Part shown: positions 1 through 14,560 of the stretch, piece after piece
Layout of the letters: each line of letters opens with the position of its first letter
Numbering within the stretch: position 1 is the stretch's first letter
Assembly: GCA_013400155.1 (NCBI GenBank)
Contig: VXBM01000044.1
Coordinates: 2,195,237-2,259,236 of the forward strand
Reading direction: 5' to 3'
Origin: Helopsaltes ochotensis
Lineage: Eukaryota > Chordata > Aves > Passeriformes > Locustellidae
DNA length: 64,000 nucleotides
The notes under the pieces: model-generated
Told to the model about the DNA's origin: nothing
The model's database searches: none
Seen by the model: only the letters and a program-made list of their open reading frames with translations
Translations under genes and position numbers: made by a program

Positions 1-80
1 GCAGCCGCCTCCCGAGTCCCGCCGTATCGCGGCACAGCTCCTGCGAGGGCAGAGGTGTCCATCCCTGCCCCCAGGGGCGT
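1..80. other. GC-rich window edge, possible shore of the STIM2 promoter CpG island
   Basis: The first 50 or so bases are GC-rich with several CpGs, and composition then falls sharply to the AT-rich background. STIM2 exon 2 lies downstream on the same strand and exon 1 must lie upstream, so this may be the downstream edge of the promoter island or of exon 1. No convincing exon end or donor site is visible, and the fragment is too short to decide. Confidence 0.35.
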
Positions 81-3000
81 TTAGTTCTCCAGGAAAGTGG
101 AAAGCATTCCAGCCTTCACCTAATTCGTTAAAGAAAAGTCACATTACTGTACTTAGGGCAATTGGGAATGCCTGCAATTAAAACCAGCGTTGTACTGAAA
201 CATTTTAAATAATCTAATTTCTGCAGGCTTTGATAGCTCTGAATTGCTTATACACGTTCTGAATCGCTCTTGTAATGAGCAGGAGGAAGCTTTACTGCCT
301 TTAGACAGCTCACTTAAGAAAATGGGATTTGTGTCTTAGAAAATTCTCAAAAACGTTTAGAAGTTTGTCCGGTCTCATAATGTGCTTTCCAAAAACCTCC
401 ATAATTCGAAGGAAGAACATGAAAGGTTGACAAAACAAGAAAAACCCATATCCCTTCAGAATCAAAGTGGTGTGCATTTCTCAGAGAAAAACTTCTGATG
501 TTGTTGGAATAGTATTGACACCCTGAGCTGAAGTGCTGAACTTCAGCTGATAACACGTACTTGGGTTTTTTTCAGCCCAACACCTTAAAGACATAAATTT
601 TAATTAAAATTAATGAAAGTTCAGCAGTAGTCATGAAATAACTCTAAGGTAGAGATGCAAGGCTTATGTGATCTGGCGTCCTGTTTGGGGACGCAACATT
701 TCTGAAATCTGAATTGTCCAATCTGTTGGCTTGCTGTGTAAACTAAGGAAGTTGGAACATCCGCAGTCTGCGAAGCAGCAGTTCTGCCTCCCAAGGGTGT
801 CGTGGAAGTGCTGTATTGGAACAACTCTCTCTTTTTGTTTTTTGATTGTGATTGATCAGGTTGTAGATGATATTAAGCTGTTCTTACTATAAATATTGCT
901 GATGCTGTCTGCATTTTGTAATTAATCAATTTTGATGTGTCAGTTTGTATGGAAAAAAACAAAATTTTTTAAAATGTTTTATGGACTGTAAAGGTACAGA
1001 GATGCCTATCAGCTGTGTTTTCTCCCACATAGTAGTGACTCTGGTGAAGAAGAAATACAGTTATTTGAAAATTCTAAGGTGCTGTAAGTGGATTTATTGT
1101 GTTACATGACAGGGTGGTCTGGAAAATGCACATGCTTATAAGTCATCTTACAAACAGTTTTAAATTTTAGGAGGTTTCAACGTAGTTCTATGTTCATCCA
1201 CTTAATAAATACGTGTTTCAATGTGTCATGGAAGTTGCTTGCCTGCCTAACTAACTAACTACCAAATAGTTTTAGTCACTTTTTGCAAAGCTGGAAGAAC
1301 TGTTGAAGGTTTGGAAAAAACCAGATGACTTCTTCAGGGAGTGATTTTAGTTATATCATCTATCATTTTCCTGAAAGGTAAAAGTTGCAAATGCGCTGTT
1401 GAGTTAGGAAAGAATGCCAACACTCCTCTGGAGAACAACAGAATACACTTTTAGTTCAGTTATTTTGACTGGTTTGAGAAGTACAATCCAGAAGATAAAA
1501 AGGTGCTAACTACAAAATGCTGTGCTAGGAAGAGACTATGGGATGCACAGATAGAGATGTTTGAGAAACAGAGCTATAGGAAGTTATTCAGACCAAGTCA
1601 CAAATTTGTCTGAATGAGCAACATGCAGCTGGCAAAAGTAGATGCCATCCTTGGATATGTTGATTGAGTTGAAATTACAGAAGGCTTTTCTTCTTTTTTT
1701 GAATGCACATTTTTTGTCTCGTTTTGAGTATTAAATGCGAAAAGTACAGAGGAATGTAGCAAAGTGATTTGAGAGGTTCACAACCTATGAATTATTATTT
1801 TTTTTTTCATGAAAGTATTCTGTTATTTTGATGTGGTGGAAAAGGCTGTGGGATGGGTATGTAAAATGGTTCACAGAAGCACTGGTAGTTTTTTTAAAGC
1901 TTTTTTTCTGTGTTGATTTTTTTGTTGTGTTTTTGTTTTTTTTTTTCTTCTGTGGTTGAGATGCAGGTTAAGAGGAAGTAAATTTTAGTGGGTGTGATTT
2001 AGATCAAATATAGGCTGGAAAGTTTTTACCTATAACAGTCAAATTACATAGATTGTTAAACAGGTTCCCAGTATTAGAGGTTTTTGTTGGCTTAGAGAAG
2101 AATCTGACAGTGATAATCTAGACACTTGATGGAAAAGGGATGTGTCAATGGATGAGTTTTAGGACTAGGGAAGAGCCTATGATTCTATTTTTGCCATATT
2201 TCATCAGATATTCAGGTATTTACTTAATTGAGTATATAGATTATCTTTACTGTTTCTTGCCTGTGTATATGTGCCTTTTTAACAGTATTTTAAAATTACT
2301 TTAAAATGACAGCTGAGTATGTAACATGTGACACTGTGCTTGAAGGTATTTAGTCACGATTATGAAAATTGGACCAACAGAACTGTCTCTCCCTTGGAGG
2401 GAACATCATGAGGCTGTCTGCTTTTCAGTCCAGCTCTGCTTGTTCACTACTTAATTTGGTAGAAGGTTTTAAGGAACCTTCTGTTCTAAGCTTGAAGATA
2501 ACGCTGGATTTTCACATTTTCACATTCACCCAATTTTAAGTTGCTCTGTAAGTCTGGATAATTGTGGGGTTTTTTCATGTTTAAATTTAATCCATGATCA
2601 TGGATTAACTTGTCTGCCTTTGGGTGCGGCAGAGAACCTGCACCTGCATTTGGCTAATAAATTTCTCTCAAATTATGCCTTATAATATTTGAGACCAGTT
2701 TTAACTACAGCACTGCAATGTATTTACTGAAGAAACAATAGGTAACATAATGTAACCTTTTTTTTAATAGTTTAAAGATTTGTCTTTTAATTACATTTCT
2801 ATTCTGGAACTTAGCCATTGTCTTAACACTCTGAGCTCTTCAAATTAATCAGACTTTGACATTTGAGAAGTGAAGGTTTCTGGTAAATGTGTTTTTAGCT
2901 GCAACTCTGCAATTGGCTTAAGCTGTTCTAATGTGGGTGGCTGTTTAAGTGGGGCTTTTTTCTCTGGAGTTTGACCCCAGCTGGCCACACATGCAATATT

Positions 3001-6000
3001 GTTACCACAAGAGAGCTAGTAGGAGTAGGCATGCTCATCCCACTACTGGAAACCCACAAGGAGAAAAGAGTTTCATGCTCCCTTTCTGCTTTGTACCACC
3101 CAACTTGCCCTAATGTTGTGGTGAGCACTGTCTGTTGCTTTGGCTTGCAGGAATGTGACAAGAACCACAGGCAACAGGTAAAACTATGAATTTCTTGTCA
3201 GGCTCTTTCCTGACTTGCTTTAAGCCTAGCACCAGTGCAAAGAAGAGGACCGTGGTGTCAAGAGAGGGGAAGAAGGATGGTCTGCTTCCTGTGAAGGCAC
3301 CTAGTGATAGTCTGAACAGAGCTGTTTATAGAATTTCATCGCTAAGGTGGCCGTGAAACTGCATCAGTGACCTTTTTGAGGCTTGAATAATGCATTTGGA
3401 ATTTGGTGGTTGTGTATGGGACTTCATGTATGGTGAGCTAATACAAGGAGGATGGTGAATTTGGGCATATGGCAAAATGCTTTTGCGTGACTAGTTTGGC
3501 ATGCACGGGTCTTAAAAGTTTGTGAGCTGTGAGACTTCTGTTGCTTTCTGAATTAACTGCTAGTAGATTTCTCTACTGATGGAGACTCAGCGCTACAGAT
3601 TTGGCTTGTTTTGTTTTGTTTGTTTGTTTTGTGCAATTCTATTCTATTTGTCTTCAGTAAAGCTCCTTGTAATCTGGTTTTATTACTTCTGATGGGAGGA
3701 CAGAAATTTCAAGTCCCGTCTCCTCTAAAGGGTATTGACTTCAAGCTATCATTTACTTTTTGATAGCATCTCAATGCAATCATCTGTCTTTGAAATATAG
3801 TTTCACAGTTAAATTAAGTTTTTAATTTCTTAGCATTTTTTTTTATTTTTAGTGATGAAGAATAGAAGAAATTCAGGAGAGATCTGTGTTTTGATAGCTC
3901 AGTCAGCAGGTGCATTGTCATAACTATGAGATACAGTTAAAAAAGCTGTGAATGGCTGGATTTGTAGACAGTTTTGAAACAAGTATTAACAATTAGCCAG
4001 GAAAAATCCTGGCCTTTATGTAGCTGAGTGGCATTGGACTCCCACTCAGAGATAAGACATCAGGCACTTGTAACTTCCTTTGCCCTTAGCTGAGTTTTTT
4101 TACCTTACAGCATTCCAGTGTTTTGATTGTAACTCTTCAGTGTGTTCTGCACCTTCTGGTGTCCTGTGAGGTTTTTCTTCACCTCTTCTAAGGATTCAAT
4201 CTTAGTGTTGGGATTTAGACAGGTTATTTAGCTGATATTTTTTTCTTGTGTTAGAGTAGTAGTAGTACACAGCAGACCCTTTCTTAATACCCCCAGTGTT
4301 GCTCCCTGAAATGTTTGAACTCTGTCATGTCTCCATCAGCAGGTTTTTGTGTTGCCCTTTCAGCTAAAAGCTTGCTGAAGACAGCTCTGCTTTTCTGAGG
4401 ACACCCTGCCCAGTTCTGACAAGCTGAGCCTACGCAACTTGGGCATGACTCATTTTCTTCTACCTAACTCCAGGGATACTGATCTATCATAACTAGGTTG
4501 AGCTGCCATGTATTTGTCAAAAGAGGACTGTACCCAGTGACAGGAGCCATTGATCTTGATAAGATTTCCCAAGATGATACTACTATAAAAATCACCTAAA
4601 AATACTGTATATTTGTATGAAGTAAGCAGTTTCATAGCCTTCTAATTGATTTTTAGTTCTGGTCTCTAACTTGTACATCTTTATATCTTTTTTGTGTTTA
4701 GTATTCATTCTCAATTAGCATTTAGGGAGAGGAATGCACAGCAAAGAGCTGTGATGTGGGAAAGCTTGTGTTCCTTTTTTTATTTTTTTTTTTAATTTTT
4801 AGTGCATGTCAAAGACTCTTCAGAAGTCAAAAGTGTATTATTTTGCATTAAGCGTTGACTAATTTATTGCAGAAATCCTGATGTATGGGAAGACTTCATT
4901 GGGATTTTGGGATTAGTCTGTTACATCCTGTTTGTGAAACTGGCTTTTTAAAATACAGGAACTTGAGATGTTTACCTTGACCACGTAGGGAGTGTGTAAA
5001 AAATAAATAAGCACATTGTTTTTTGTCCTAAAATAAGCATATACATATTTTTAGAAACCAAGGTGAGTTTCAAGTTATTACATAAGTTATTATTATTCTG
5101 CCATTGGTTACTACTAAGTGTCTCCAGTTACTATGGAAACTGCATATTTGAAAGAGGAGGGGTGAATAAAATTATAATGTGTTGTTAAAATTTAGAATCA
5201 GCACAAACAGAATGTGATGATTGTCAGAAAATTTGCCCTTTTTTACTTGGTTTCTCTGAACAATTCAAACTTAACTGAAGAGAGTTTATTTATACCTTTC
5301 CTCCCCCTGTCCCTTTCTTCTGGATTTTGCTCATTTTCCTTCAGATCCAAAAAACCCATGGCATTTTTCAAAAACCTGGTAGAGGTGGGCATCTTTAAAT
5401 CTGTACAATGAGATGTACTGTAGAATTTTAACTAAAATTCATCTTGCAAATTGAAGATAACGTGCTTGTCAGTACAATTAAGAATTTGAGCTCATAGCAC
5501 TCAGAACTGTTGACTCATTTGATTCAACAGAATTCAAATTAAGAGGTAAGAACCACTAACCTTTTCAATCTTATTCCTGTAGTCTCTAGCCAAGATTTTA
5601 AAGTGTATCAGGAGATTTTTCTCTCTGTGCAGACCGTGTTATGGTATTGCAGGTGAATCTTTTTTCTCCAGTGATTCCTAGATGTTGAGATGGAAAGGGA
5701 ACTGAACCCATCACTGAGTTACTGCAGCTTGTATTGCAAACCATAAGCAGCACCACAGAAGCTTCTATAAATTGGAATTGTTGTTGAGGCTACTTGGACT
5801 GGGTGAAGCTTAACTTCTGCAGTAGCTCAGAATTTATAGGAATGCAAAGATAGCTTTGATCCTTTTCCTCCAGGCAACACTTTCTGTTTCCTACCTTTTC
5901 TTGTGCATCATGAATCATTTAAAAACTGTCAGCAGCCCAGTCCTCTGGTACTGTCTCCAGCTAAAATTTTAATACCTGATTGATTTTTTTTTTTGTGTGT

Positions 6001-6542
6001 GTACTGTGTTTCTGTAGTTAATGTTCATTTGTAAGAAATTGTCGTGTGCTCAGCTTCTAGAACTGAGTAGTTTACTAAAAACAGTAGTTTACCTTAACCT
6101 ATTTCAAGCTGTGTTTAAAAGCAAACAAACCTTGTGATAGAGTATTAATTTAAGCAAGGTTTTGTTGAATAAAAATTTGCTGAAGATGTTTTGGTTTTCT
6201 AGGCTCTGTGTATTTTTTCCTTAAAAGAAGAAACTTTCTGCACATGGAAGTGTGGTCTGAATGCTCCTCACTTTGTGGCTTAGAATAAAGAAAGGGGTTA
6301 ATTGTATGCAATTATTAAACATGTGTGATAATGTTATGGAGATAAAGGAACAGTTTTTCTCACTTCCATCTAGTGGCTCTGTGAACTGAATTACTTAAAT
6401 TCAGTTTCCTGCAAGTTAAATATGTTATTTGAAAAAGAAATTTTCACACAAGTGTTAATTTATTTTTAATAGTAAATAACTCCTTGTGGCTCCCTTGGAG
6501 ATTTGTCAAGGATAACTCCTGAATGGTGTGTGTAGCGTTTTT

Positions 6543-6544
<2 letters not shown>

Positions 6545-6592
<48 letters not shown>

Positions 6593-6645
6593 GTTTGGTT
6601 TGGTTTCTTTTTTGTTTGGTTGGTTTGGTTTTTTTAAAATATATG
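6545..6645. repeat. T47 homopolymer followed by GGTTT-type microsatellite
   Basis: A run of about 47 T is followed by imperfect GGTTT/GTTTGG repeats to about 6640. This is a simple-sequence tract in intron 1. No retroposed body with target duplications is recognisable next to it. Lengths of such runs are error-prone in assemblies. Confidence 0.9.
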
Positions 6646-9387
6646 TAGCATTTGACAAATGAGTGAATGGCTCAGTAAGTTATTATTTTTTAGATATACT
6701 CAGTTTTCACGTAGAAGTATGTTCAGTGAGCTTTTCTAGGAAACTATAAGCTTTGACTAATAACTTTTGTCAATCTGCTGAAATTTTTTTGTCCCAGCCA
6801 TAGGCTTTTACTTGAAATGCATTCCTCCCTTCTGCCCTCACTAGATGCATTAAGTAGGGGGTCTTCTGTTTTTATGTTGAGATCTAAAGCATATAAAAAG
6901 AATCTTATGTTGTTTCTCTCTAGTAGTCTGGATATGACAAGCTTGATTAGTTTTTCCTCATTTTGAAATGCTACACAATATTTTCATTTGAAGAACAAAC
7001 AAGAAATACTATACTGTTAACAAATAAAAAGCATTTGTAAATCAGGTGTTCTATGATGATTTTGAAACAAATATGAAAGGTAGTTATTCTGAGTGGGAGT
7101 CTTCCTTCTACCATAGTTTTAATTCTATATTGCTATATATAGAAAGTTGCAAGGTAGCTTCTTGCAGTAGCATTGTTTGTCTATGTGAAAATACCCTTGG
7201 CTTCAGTTATTTTCATCACCTGAAGTATTAAAAATTGTTTCGAAGTGAAAATGAAATAGCTTTTTTTTTGTGCCGTGTACTTTTTACTGTTTTGCTAAAT
7301 ACGAAAATTAGATTATATAATATCATATAGTCCCAAAATTTATATTGTTAAGTGCCAGGAAGGAAAAATATATTTATATCCTTTCCAACTGGTGAATTTT
7401 AGTTACAAATGAAATGTATAGAGACAGTTCCGTCTTTCCCAGAGTATACTTTTAATTTTTATTTGAAAAGCTTAACTTTGCCAGTATTTTTTTTGGAACC
7501 TGGCTGCCTCAGTCTCTTGTTCATACCTGGTTCATGTTCCCTGAATATATTTACTGAAACTATCAGTGCTGCAGAGGGTATTCTATTTACTTTGGAAACA
7601 GCATGGTAAAATGTAAGTCTAAAAGACAGATAAGGGCCACTGAGCCACTGAAAAGGATTCCATGGACTTCAGTGTATGAACCTATACTATTTATTCACTG
7701 GGATTTCATTCCAAGACTGCATTTAAAGTAAGGTAATGTTATGGTCTTGTGAGGCTCCAGTGCCAATAACTGGTTTTACCGTGATAGTGTTGCAGGCAGG
7801 GGTAGGGGACCTGTAGGTCTGCAGCTTCAGAGGATGTTAACCTTGTGACTGGTTTAACTTGACCTTGAAATGGGCTGTTTCTGCAGGAAGGGGTGCTCCT
7901 CCTTTGTGCTTGTTGCTTCCTCTCCCTCCCTGCCTATTTAGTGTGTTCTGGGTGCTCACCATGTCTGGAGGTTGACTGCTCAGGGGAATTGACTGAGCTG
8001 AAAGCTGGGGCTTTTTTTCATCAGGGTCAGGTCTTTGCTTCAGTTCAATGCACAGCTGCACAACAGTATCTTGTGAGGAGATAAAAGTGTTGGGGGAAAC
8101 TGTTATTAACTATTTTAGTGGAAGCCCACATATGCCAAGTAAATAGCAAGTGAGAAAGGTGGGTAAGGGAGAGTTAGGTTCTCTCAAAAAGCAACGTTTT
8201 ACCCAGATGTTACCAACTATGAATCTGAAAAATGACATTCAAAATTGATAAGGAAGTACTTCAGCTATCTAGAACACTTGTAGAGTGAGACTTTTAGGTT
8301 AGCAGTAGTGCTTTGATTTTAGTAGGGCTTCTTAATGAGATTAGTTATTGTGATGGTAGTAACTTAGCCTGCAGAAAAATGGATGGTTTGGGAAAAAACT
8401 TGTTTTGGGAGTTAATTTTTTTTGCCTATTGATTTATTGTATGAGAGTCTATATCTCAAAATTAAAATTGCTTGCCAGGCATAATTATTTACTTCTATTA
8501 AGTGAAACTGATGATTGTGATTTTATTAATACAGGATAATAAGAACATATCCCATTCTGATTCAGCTGTAGATGTTTGAAAGCTAAAAAACCCATGCCTA
8601 TCTGAACTCTAAATGCATCCAATTGACTGCTTTTAAACAGTGTTAGAAAAGAATCCAAGTAAAACTAGTTTGTTTTGTTTATAAAGTAAACATCCTAAGA
8701 AATGTTGCATCTGTGATGTGTTATTCTTTTGACTCTGAAGCACTCGGAAGCTTGTTTTATGTTGCCTCATGTCTGTTTATAGTATCTGGTGAACAGTAGT
8801 CAAGGCTCTAATTTCTCTTGATGTTGACGAGTGGTAAGAACTTCCTTATTCCAACAGGGAGGAAGCTCTGTATGCAGCCCAGTCTGTGATCAGGTTTGCA
8901 GAAATCACTGTTTTCTTACAAAATCACAAGTACCATGCTGTCTTACTGAAAGAAAAAGACTGCATCTTCACAGTACTAGATAGTTACAGATAGAGCATCA
9001 GAAATTACTGGAAGTTTGGTGTGAAGTGGGGTGATGGACTGGGACTCAAATCTAAGCTGCTGTTGCTTACAGAGGTCTCTGAAAGTATGTAATGTGTGAC
9101 AGCGTGATGAGATGGTAGTGTTGACATACAAAAGAGTGGTGCAGGGAGAGAAAAGAGGAAGGAGCTTACTGAAATGAGTGCTTTCATACCATTAAGTGTA
9201 TTCTTAGAGTTGATTTAACTGATTAAATGGATCCCTGGTTAGCTATTATACTTGAGATTTCTGGGAGTAATTGTGGATCATTCTTTGAAAAAAGCCTGGG
9301 TGTTGGTCAGGAAGAAATACTACGAATTGTGAATACAGAGAAATAGAATACTAATCATTGTCACTTGAAAGGATGTAGAGGATACAG

Positions 9388-9524
9388 AAACACAGAATGT
9401 TCTGAGTTAGAAGGGATCTGGAGGGATCATCGAGTCCTGCTCCTAAGTAAATGGCCCCTACTGTGACTGAACCCACAACCTTGGCATTACGAGAGCCGTG
9501 CTCTAACCAGCTGAGCTAAGGTAC
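9388..9524 (-). mobile_element. tRNA-Ile-headed SINE with CR1-like 3' tail (TguSINE1-like)
   Basis: Read on the minus strand, the element starts with a tRNA-like head. The A box at 9507-9518 reads TAGCTCAGCTGG, a perfect match to the pol III A-box consensus. A tRNA-Ile-like anticodon/variable region and a degenerate B box (GGTTCAGTC) follow. The body then changes into the 3' end typical of CR1 LINEs and ends near ATTCTGTG-type sequence at about 9391-9398. tRNA-Ile/CR1 composite SINEs are known from zebra finch and other passerines and are thought to be moved by CR1 machinery. This copy is short and diverged, so it is probably old and inactive. Exact ends and target duplications were not resolved. 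Confidence 0.8.
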
Positions 9525-12500
9525 TTGAGTCGAGCTTGCCAGTGCTTTATGTACATATTTTTGTGTAAGATAAGCTAGTAGGACTTCTCGGTATTAAAAG
9601 ACTTGCCCCGTGGCTGTAGTTCTTAGAAGCTAAAGGCAGCTGCAATTTAGGCCTTTAGCCTGTCTTCTTCCTCATGCTGAGCTATTTCAATTTAATTGTT
9701 CGGTTTGTTTTTTCCTGGAATAGTATGCTGAAATTAGCTAAGCAAAGGCTGAATGAACACTGGACTGGAAGCAAGGAAGGCCGAGAAGGTGGAGCGAGGG
9801 ATGGCAAAGCACTGTGACAGCCAGATGGGTTTCGAGTCTTAGGAGGGAGATAGCAAGGGTGTGGTAGGCCTCTTTGAAATAATGAGTATTATAAAGCAGG
9901 CAAGTATAAGAAAACTGGTACTTATTTTCATGCTATGAGACCTGGAGGCAGTAATTGTAAAATCAGCAGAATGTTTGAAAATAGATATATCTCTGCCCTG
10001 CTTCCCAGTTTCCAGGGTGAAGTGGGAGAACATGTCTGCATGAGCAGGTACAATTGAGCTAGAAATCTCATTACAGTGGACTGTTTTGTAAAAGAAAAAT
10101 GTGTTGTTTTGGGGGAAAATTGTTGCCATCACCCTCTGTACCGCACCATTTGCTGCTAGATAGTCCTTGGCAAGATTGAATTGGGTGGACACCTTTGATT
10201 AAGGGTGGCTATTTCATATGTTCTTGCTAATCTTCTGCGAAACTGCAAGGTATGAATGTGTTGTTTGAGACAATACATTTTGACAGTATAGTTGCCATTT
10301 CCGTTAGCATTTCATTTTTCTTTTTCTGCAAATGTTTAAAGTGATTGCTAAAGTAGAAAGAATAAGGGTAAAATACTTAAAGAGAATGTCATAATGTTGC
10401 AGTAAGCTACATTCATAATTTTTGTGGTTAGTTTTTGGGAGGTAACTAATTTGGTGTTTTCAGTTTGAGACTGGCAAAATTTTTGCTGGTATTGACTCAT
10501 TTTTAAAATTGATTTTATTGAACTGTGTTTCTGCTGTTTTGTATTGGTTTGCAGTCTCCTAACTCTGAAATTACTTTCCTGCCAGAAGCTAGCAAAATTA
10601 CAATGACTTTTTTTGTATTTGATTTTCTTTTATCATACTTAGTTTTCTGTGCTGTCAACAGCACATTAACATTCTAACAAAAGCCAAAGAACGAGACAGC
10701 CATTGCCTTGTTGCCCAAATTATTGTTTTTATTCTTTAAATATGAACGTAGTAGTTGATTATTTGAATAGATGTTTTTTACACTTTAATAGAAATGTTTT
10801 AAGAAGTGCTTCTTTAATTCTGGTCATTTGTTGTTTGATACTGTATTTTTGGGGTTTGTGAAGTGTTTGAGAGGACTTTAGGCAGAGGACTAAGCATACC
10901 AGCTGAGTTTTCTGAATACAGTAATAGTGTGACTGCTTAAAGAATTTTATATTATGGCTTGATATCAGATATTGTGGCTTGATATCTATCTTTGGTCTTC
11001 TACCTTCAGAGCTGACCATGGGTGGAGATTTTAGGCGACTGTAGGGTTTTAGGTGACAATGATGATTTTGCAGGTTGATCAACTAATTTTTGAAGATCAT
11101 TCATCCAGATTGGTTTGGAAAATGGAGACGTGTGCTCTGTAGTTACCATCAGGCCACTCTTATTAGTAGAACATTGAGGAAACATAACTAACTTCTCAGA
11201 CTTTGTGTCCTGCTGTATTTTTTTTTATTCAGTCCACCACCTGCCCTGCTCCCAAAAGTTTGTAAGGGTTATTGGAATGAAAAGAATTGTTTCACTGCTT
11301 CTCCTATGATTGTGAATACTTGAAGGAAAACTATCTGGTCTTATCTTGGGTTCTACTCTGGAAACTGACTGTAGAAATGTTTCATGAACGTGTCTAGTTC
11401 AGTTTGCTTTCTTCAAAATTTTGTTGGTGTACACAATTAAAATGAAAGTGGAAGTGAAACACTCTGCTGGTAGCAAGGACTTGTTGCACATAAAAATTAA
11501 GGGAAATATGATGTTTAAAGGAGTGAAAATTATGTTTGCTTTTCAAGGTCTGTGCTGTAGTTTGAATGATCATAAAGGACAAGCTTAATTCTCCCATATT
11601 AATTAGGAACGTAATAAGAGTCTGGTTAGAAGCTGTAAAGGAACATGTATTTAACTATCAAGACAGACCTATAATTGTTTTTTTGGAAAATTTTGCATTC
11701 AAAATTTTGAAGAAGACCGACTTAAATATGAAATTCTTTGTTGCTTTCTGCACAAAATGAGAATTGGAAAAATCAGTGGTAAATCACTATGGAAAGCAAC
11801 ATCTTATGTCCTAGGATCAACTCAGAGGTTGTCATTTATAGTACTGCTTGGGTATTTCAAAGTTGCTTTTGTTTGGCTGGGTAGTGAATTTGACCTCAGC
11901 ACTTGACTACAGAACAGTCTGTATTGTGTGAAGCTAAAGCATATAAGGAGTTTCCCTAAAGTATTCTGCTTAATCCCAGGGTTGTTTGACATCTAGTGGA
12001 GAGGATAGTTCCTGAGTCTTAGTGTCAGTATATGAACTAGATGTAAGTTAGAGACGTACTACAAGTGAGTTACGGTGTTCATGCTGGTGTCAAGTACAGG
12101 TGCCAACACCAAAAATGAAGTTCTCAATGTATTGCAGTGCTAGGGCAAGGTAAATGCTATTCTTGCCCTGTGCATCTTGCCCAAGAGTCTTAAGTGGCCT
12201 GTAATGTTTGCATGAATAATGAGCCATTGTCTCTGACATGTTCACCTATTTTATGAAGTAGCCTCAACTGATAGTCTTGGGTTTCTCATTTAGAAATATT
12301 TTGAAACTTGCTAGTTCTTTGGCCTATCTCAAGCTGCTGTTAAACAGAGAATCCTTCAAAGTACAAGTTAGAGCTAGTTTGTTTGTTAAATAGGCAAAAT
12401 CCCTTGATTTTACAGATTGTACTTTTGTGTTGGCAATTGAAGTGGATATAGGTTTTATTGTAATGAAAGCAACTTCAGTATTTCATTCCTAACCTAGAAC

Positions 12501-14556
12501 ATTTTAAACACAATGGGTATACCTAAATATTTGAATAGGGGTTAAATACTTCTACCAGAAATGATACTTTATTTTTGTTAGAGGGTCATCATCCAAAGGA
12601 CGGCTTCCAGGCATCCTCCAGTTCTCTCTTGGTTGTTGTTCCTTTCAGAGGAAATAGGGAAATAATGATTTGCATTTGGCAGAGCAGGCAGAAAGCTTTG
12701 TTTTTGCAGTGCTGGGTGAAGCATTTGCGATGGTTACTGGTGGGGTACCGGGCCCAGAGCGGGGGAAAGCCGCCAGAGCAGTAGCAGCTGTTACTTCTCA
12801 CACTGGAAATATCCAGCAGTGAGCCTGCTTCTCCCTTGGCTTTTCTGAATGGCTGTTGCTCATGCCAAGGCTATTGTTATACTGGACTTTGAGAATGCAG
12901 CATCATTTGGGAGCTGGTGTTTCACACAATGCAAACTTCAAGATGTGGTTGGAAAAACCTATTTGGGTAGCATTTACTATGCAGTTTCCTGCTTCCCCTA
13001 GTCATATTATTTTAATTTGTTGTTTAACATTTTTGGGTTTGTAGGGCCCAGAGCTATTCAGGTGCACACCCATGCTGTTACTGACCAGAATCTTTAGGGA
13101 TATGGTTCATTTCAAGTCTCTTGAGGTGTCAGCATCTGGGCTCCTTCTATAATAGATTAAAAAATTGTTTTGTTGTGAGATGGGAAATGCTGTTTGGACA
13201 TATGGCCCTTGCCACTAAGTCTGCTCACTGTGTCAGATTTCTGTTGAGCGTGAAGATGGCACTTAGTTCAGATACAGAGGAAAAAATACTGTTCTCCTGG
13301 CTTTATATGAGAACTATTCTAAAAGCAGTGCTTTTTTGTGTTTAAGGATGTGTGTTTATATGCAGACCTAAATGTTTTTTGAGTCAGGTATTTTTGCCGT
13401 ATTTCTTTAACGTCTTTAAGTTTTTTGAATGCTACAGAATGAATAATTATTTTGATATTTATATTTGCAGTGCTTACTAAGTGCACTTAAGTTTTGTTTC
13501 TCTGTTAGTTAGTTTTAAAATGTTTCAGGATAAGGTTTCAGCCAATCTGTAATACTACCTAGGAAGCTATAGTTAATATGTTACTCAAGGAAAGGGAAGT
13601 GGTGTTAACTCCTTCTCTTCATCTTTGATAGCCCTGTTAGTAATTGTTCATTACTTTCAGGAGGTTTGAGACTTCCTAGTAGATGGTTTATTTACTAGAG
13701 GACAGCAATACTTGAATTCACTTCAGCTTTTTGAACTGTTTTACAAACTTCATCTGAGTTTCAGTGTAACAGAATTTTTTAGGATGTAATGTTTCATAAT
13801 ATATTTGGTAAATTCTTTTTAAAATGTCTTATCTCTTGCATTTGTCTTGCCTTGCCTTCTTCACCCCAACAAATCCTTTACATATTTTATATCTAATGTG
13901 TACCTCAAGCATTCTTAACAGGCCTTCTCCACTCTTTTCATTTACCACTTATTTTTTGCTCCAAGCTAAGAATGGAACAGGAATACTGAAAAGGTAAAGA
14001 CAGCATTTCTCTAATGCTAAATTTTGATGCAGGAATTGTGTAGGTCTTGTAAAATGCTGGGTGCAAGAGTACATGACTGAAAATGCCACGTAGATTCCAG
14101 AAAGAATTTCACTGCTTTCTCTTTTTTTTTTTTTTTTGGGGGGGGGAGGCATGCATATAAGATGCACAGCTGATTTTTAGACCCTTCTGCCTGTGTTCAT
14201 AAAGAGTGTCAGAAGTAAGGAGTAGACTGCCATCAGCCAACGTGGTTCTGAAGACTCTTAATAGATAAGACTGAAGCAGAGATATGGAAAAAAAGAATAA
14301 TTCCACCTCTGCATTAATTGCATCAGGGAGCTTAAAGTTACACTTTGTACTTCATAGCAGAATGTTGTGCTAAATTAGAAATTGTGATATGCTCGCCCAC
14401 AATTGTTCAGCATCATGCAGCTGTGATTGGTTAGTCACAGGCAGAATGCTGGGCTGCCTACTCTGCCTTTGAAGATACCATAGCCCTGGAATTGCTCTGA
14501 GTGGTTTATTACTATTCATTTTTTTTTGCAGTCAGAAGGATGAGAGTTATGGGCAG

Positions 14557-14560
<4 letters not shown>

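Noticed and set aside
3151..3177. 27-nt micro-exon look-alike (GGCTTGCAG acceptor, CAG|GTAAAA donor)
   Set aside because: It lies deep in intron 1 with no evidence of inclusion; such short AG/GT pairs are common by chance.
9839..10192. 117-codon minus-strand frame
   Set aside because: There is no recognisable domain or codon bias and no splice or promoter context; length is within chance for 64 kb.
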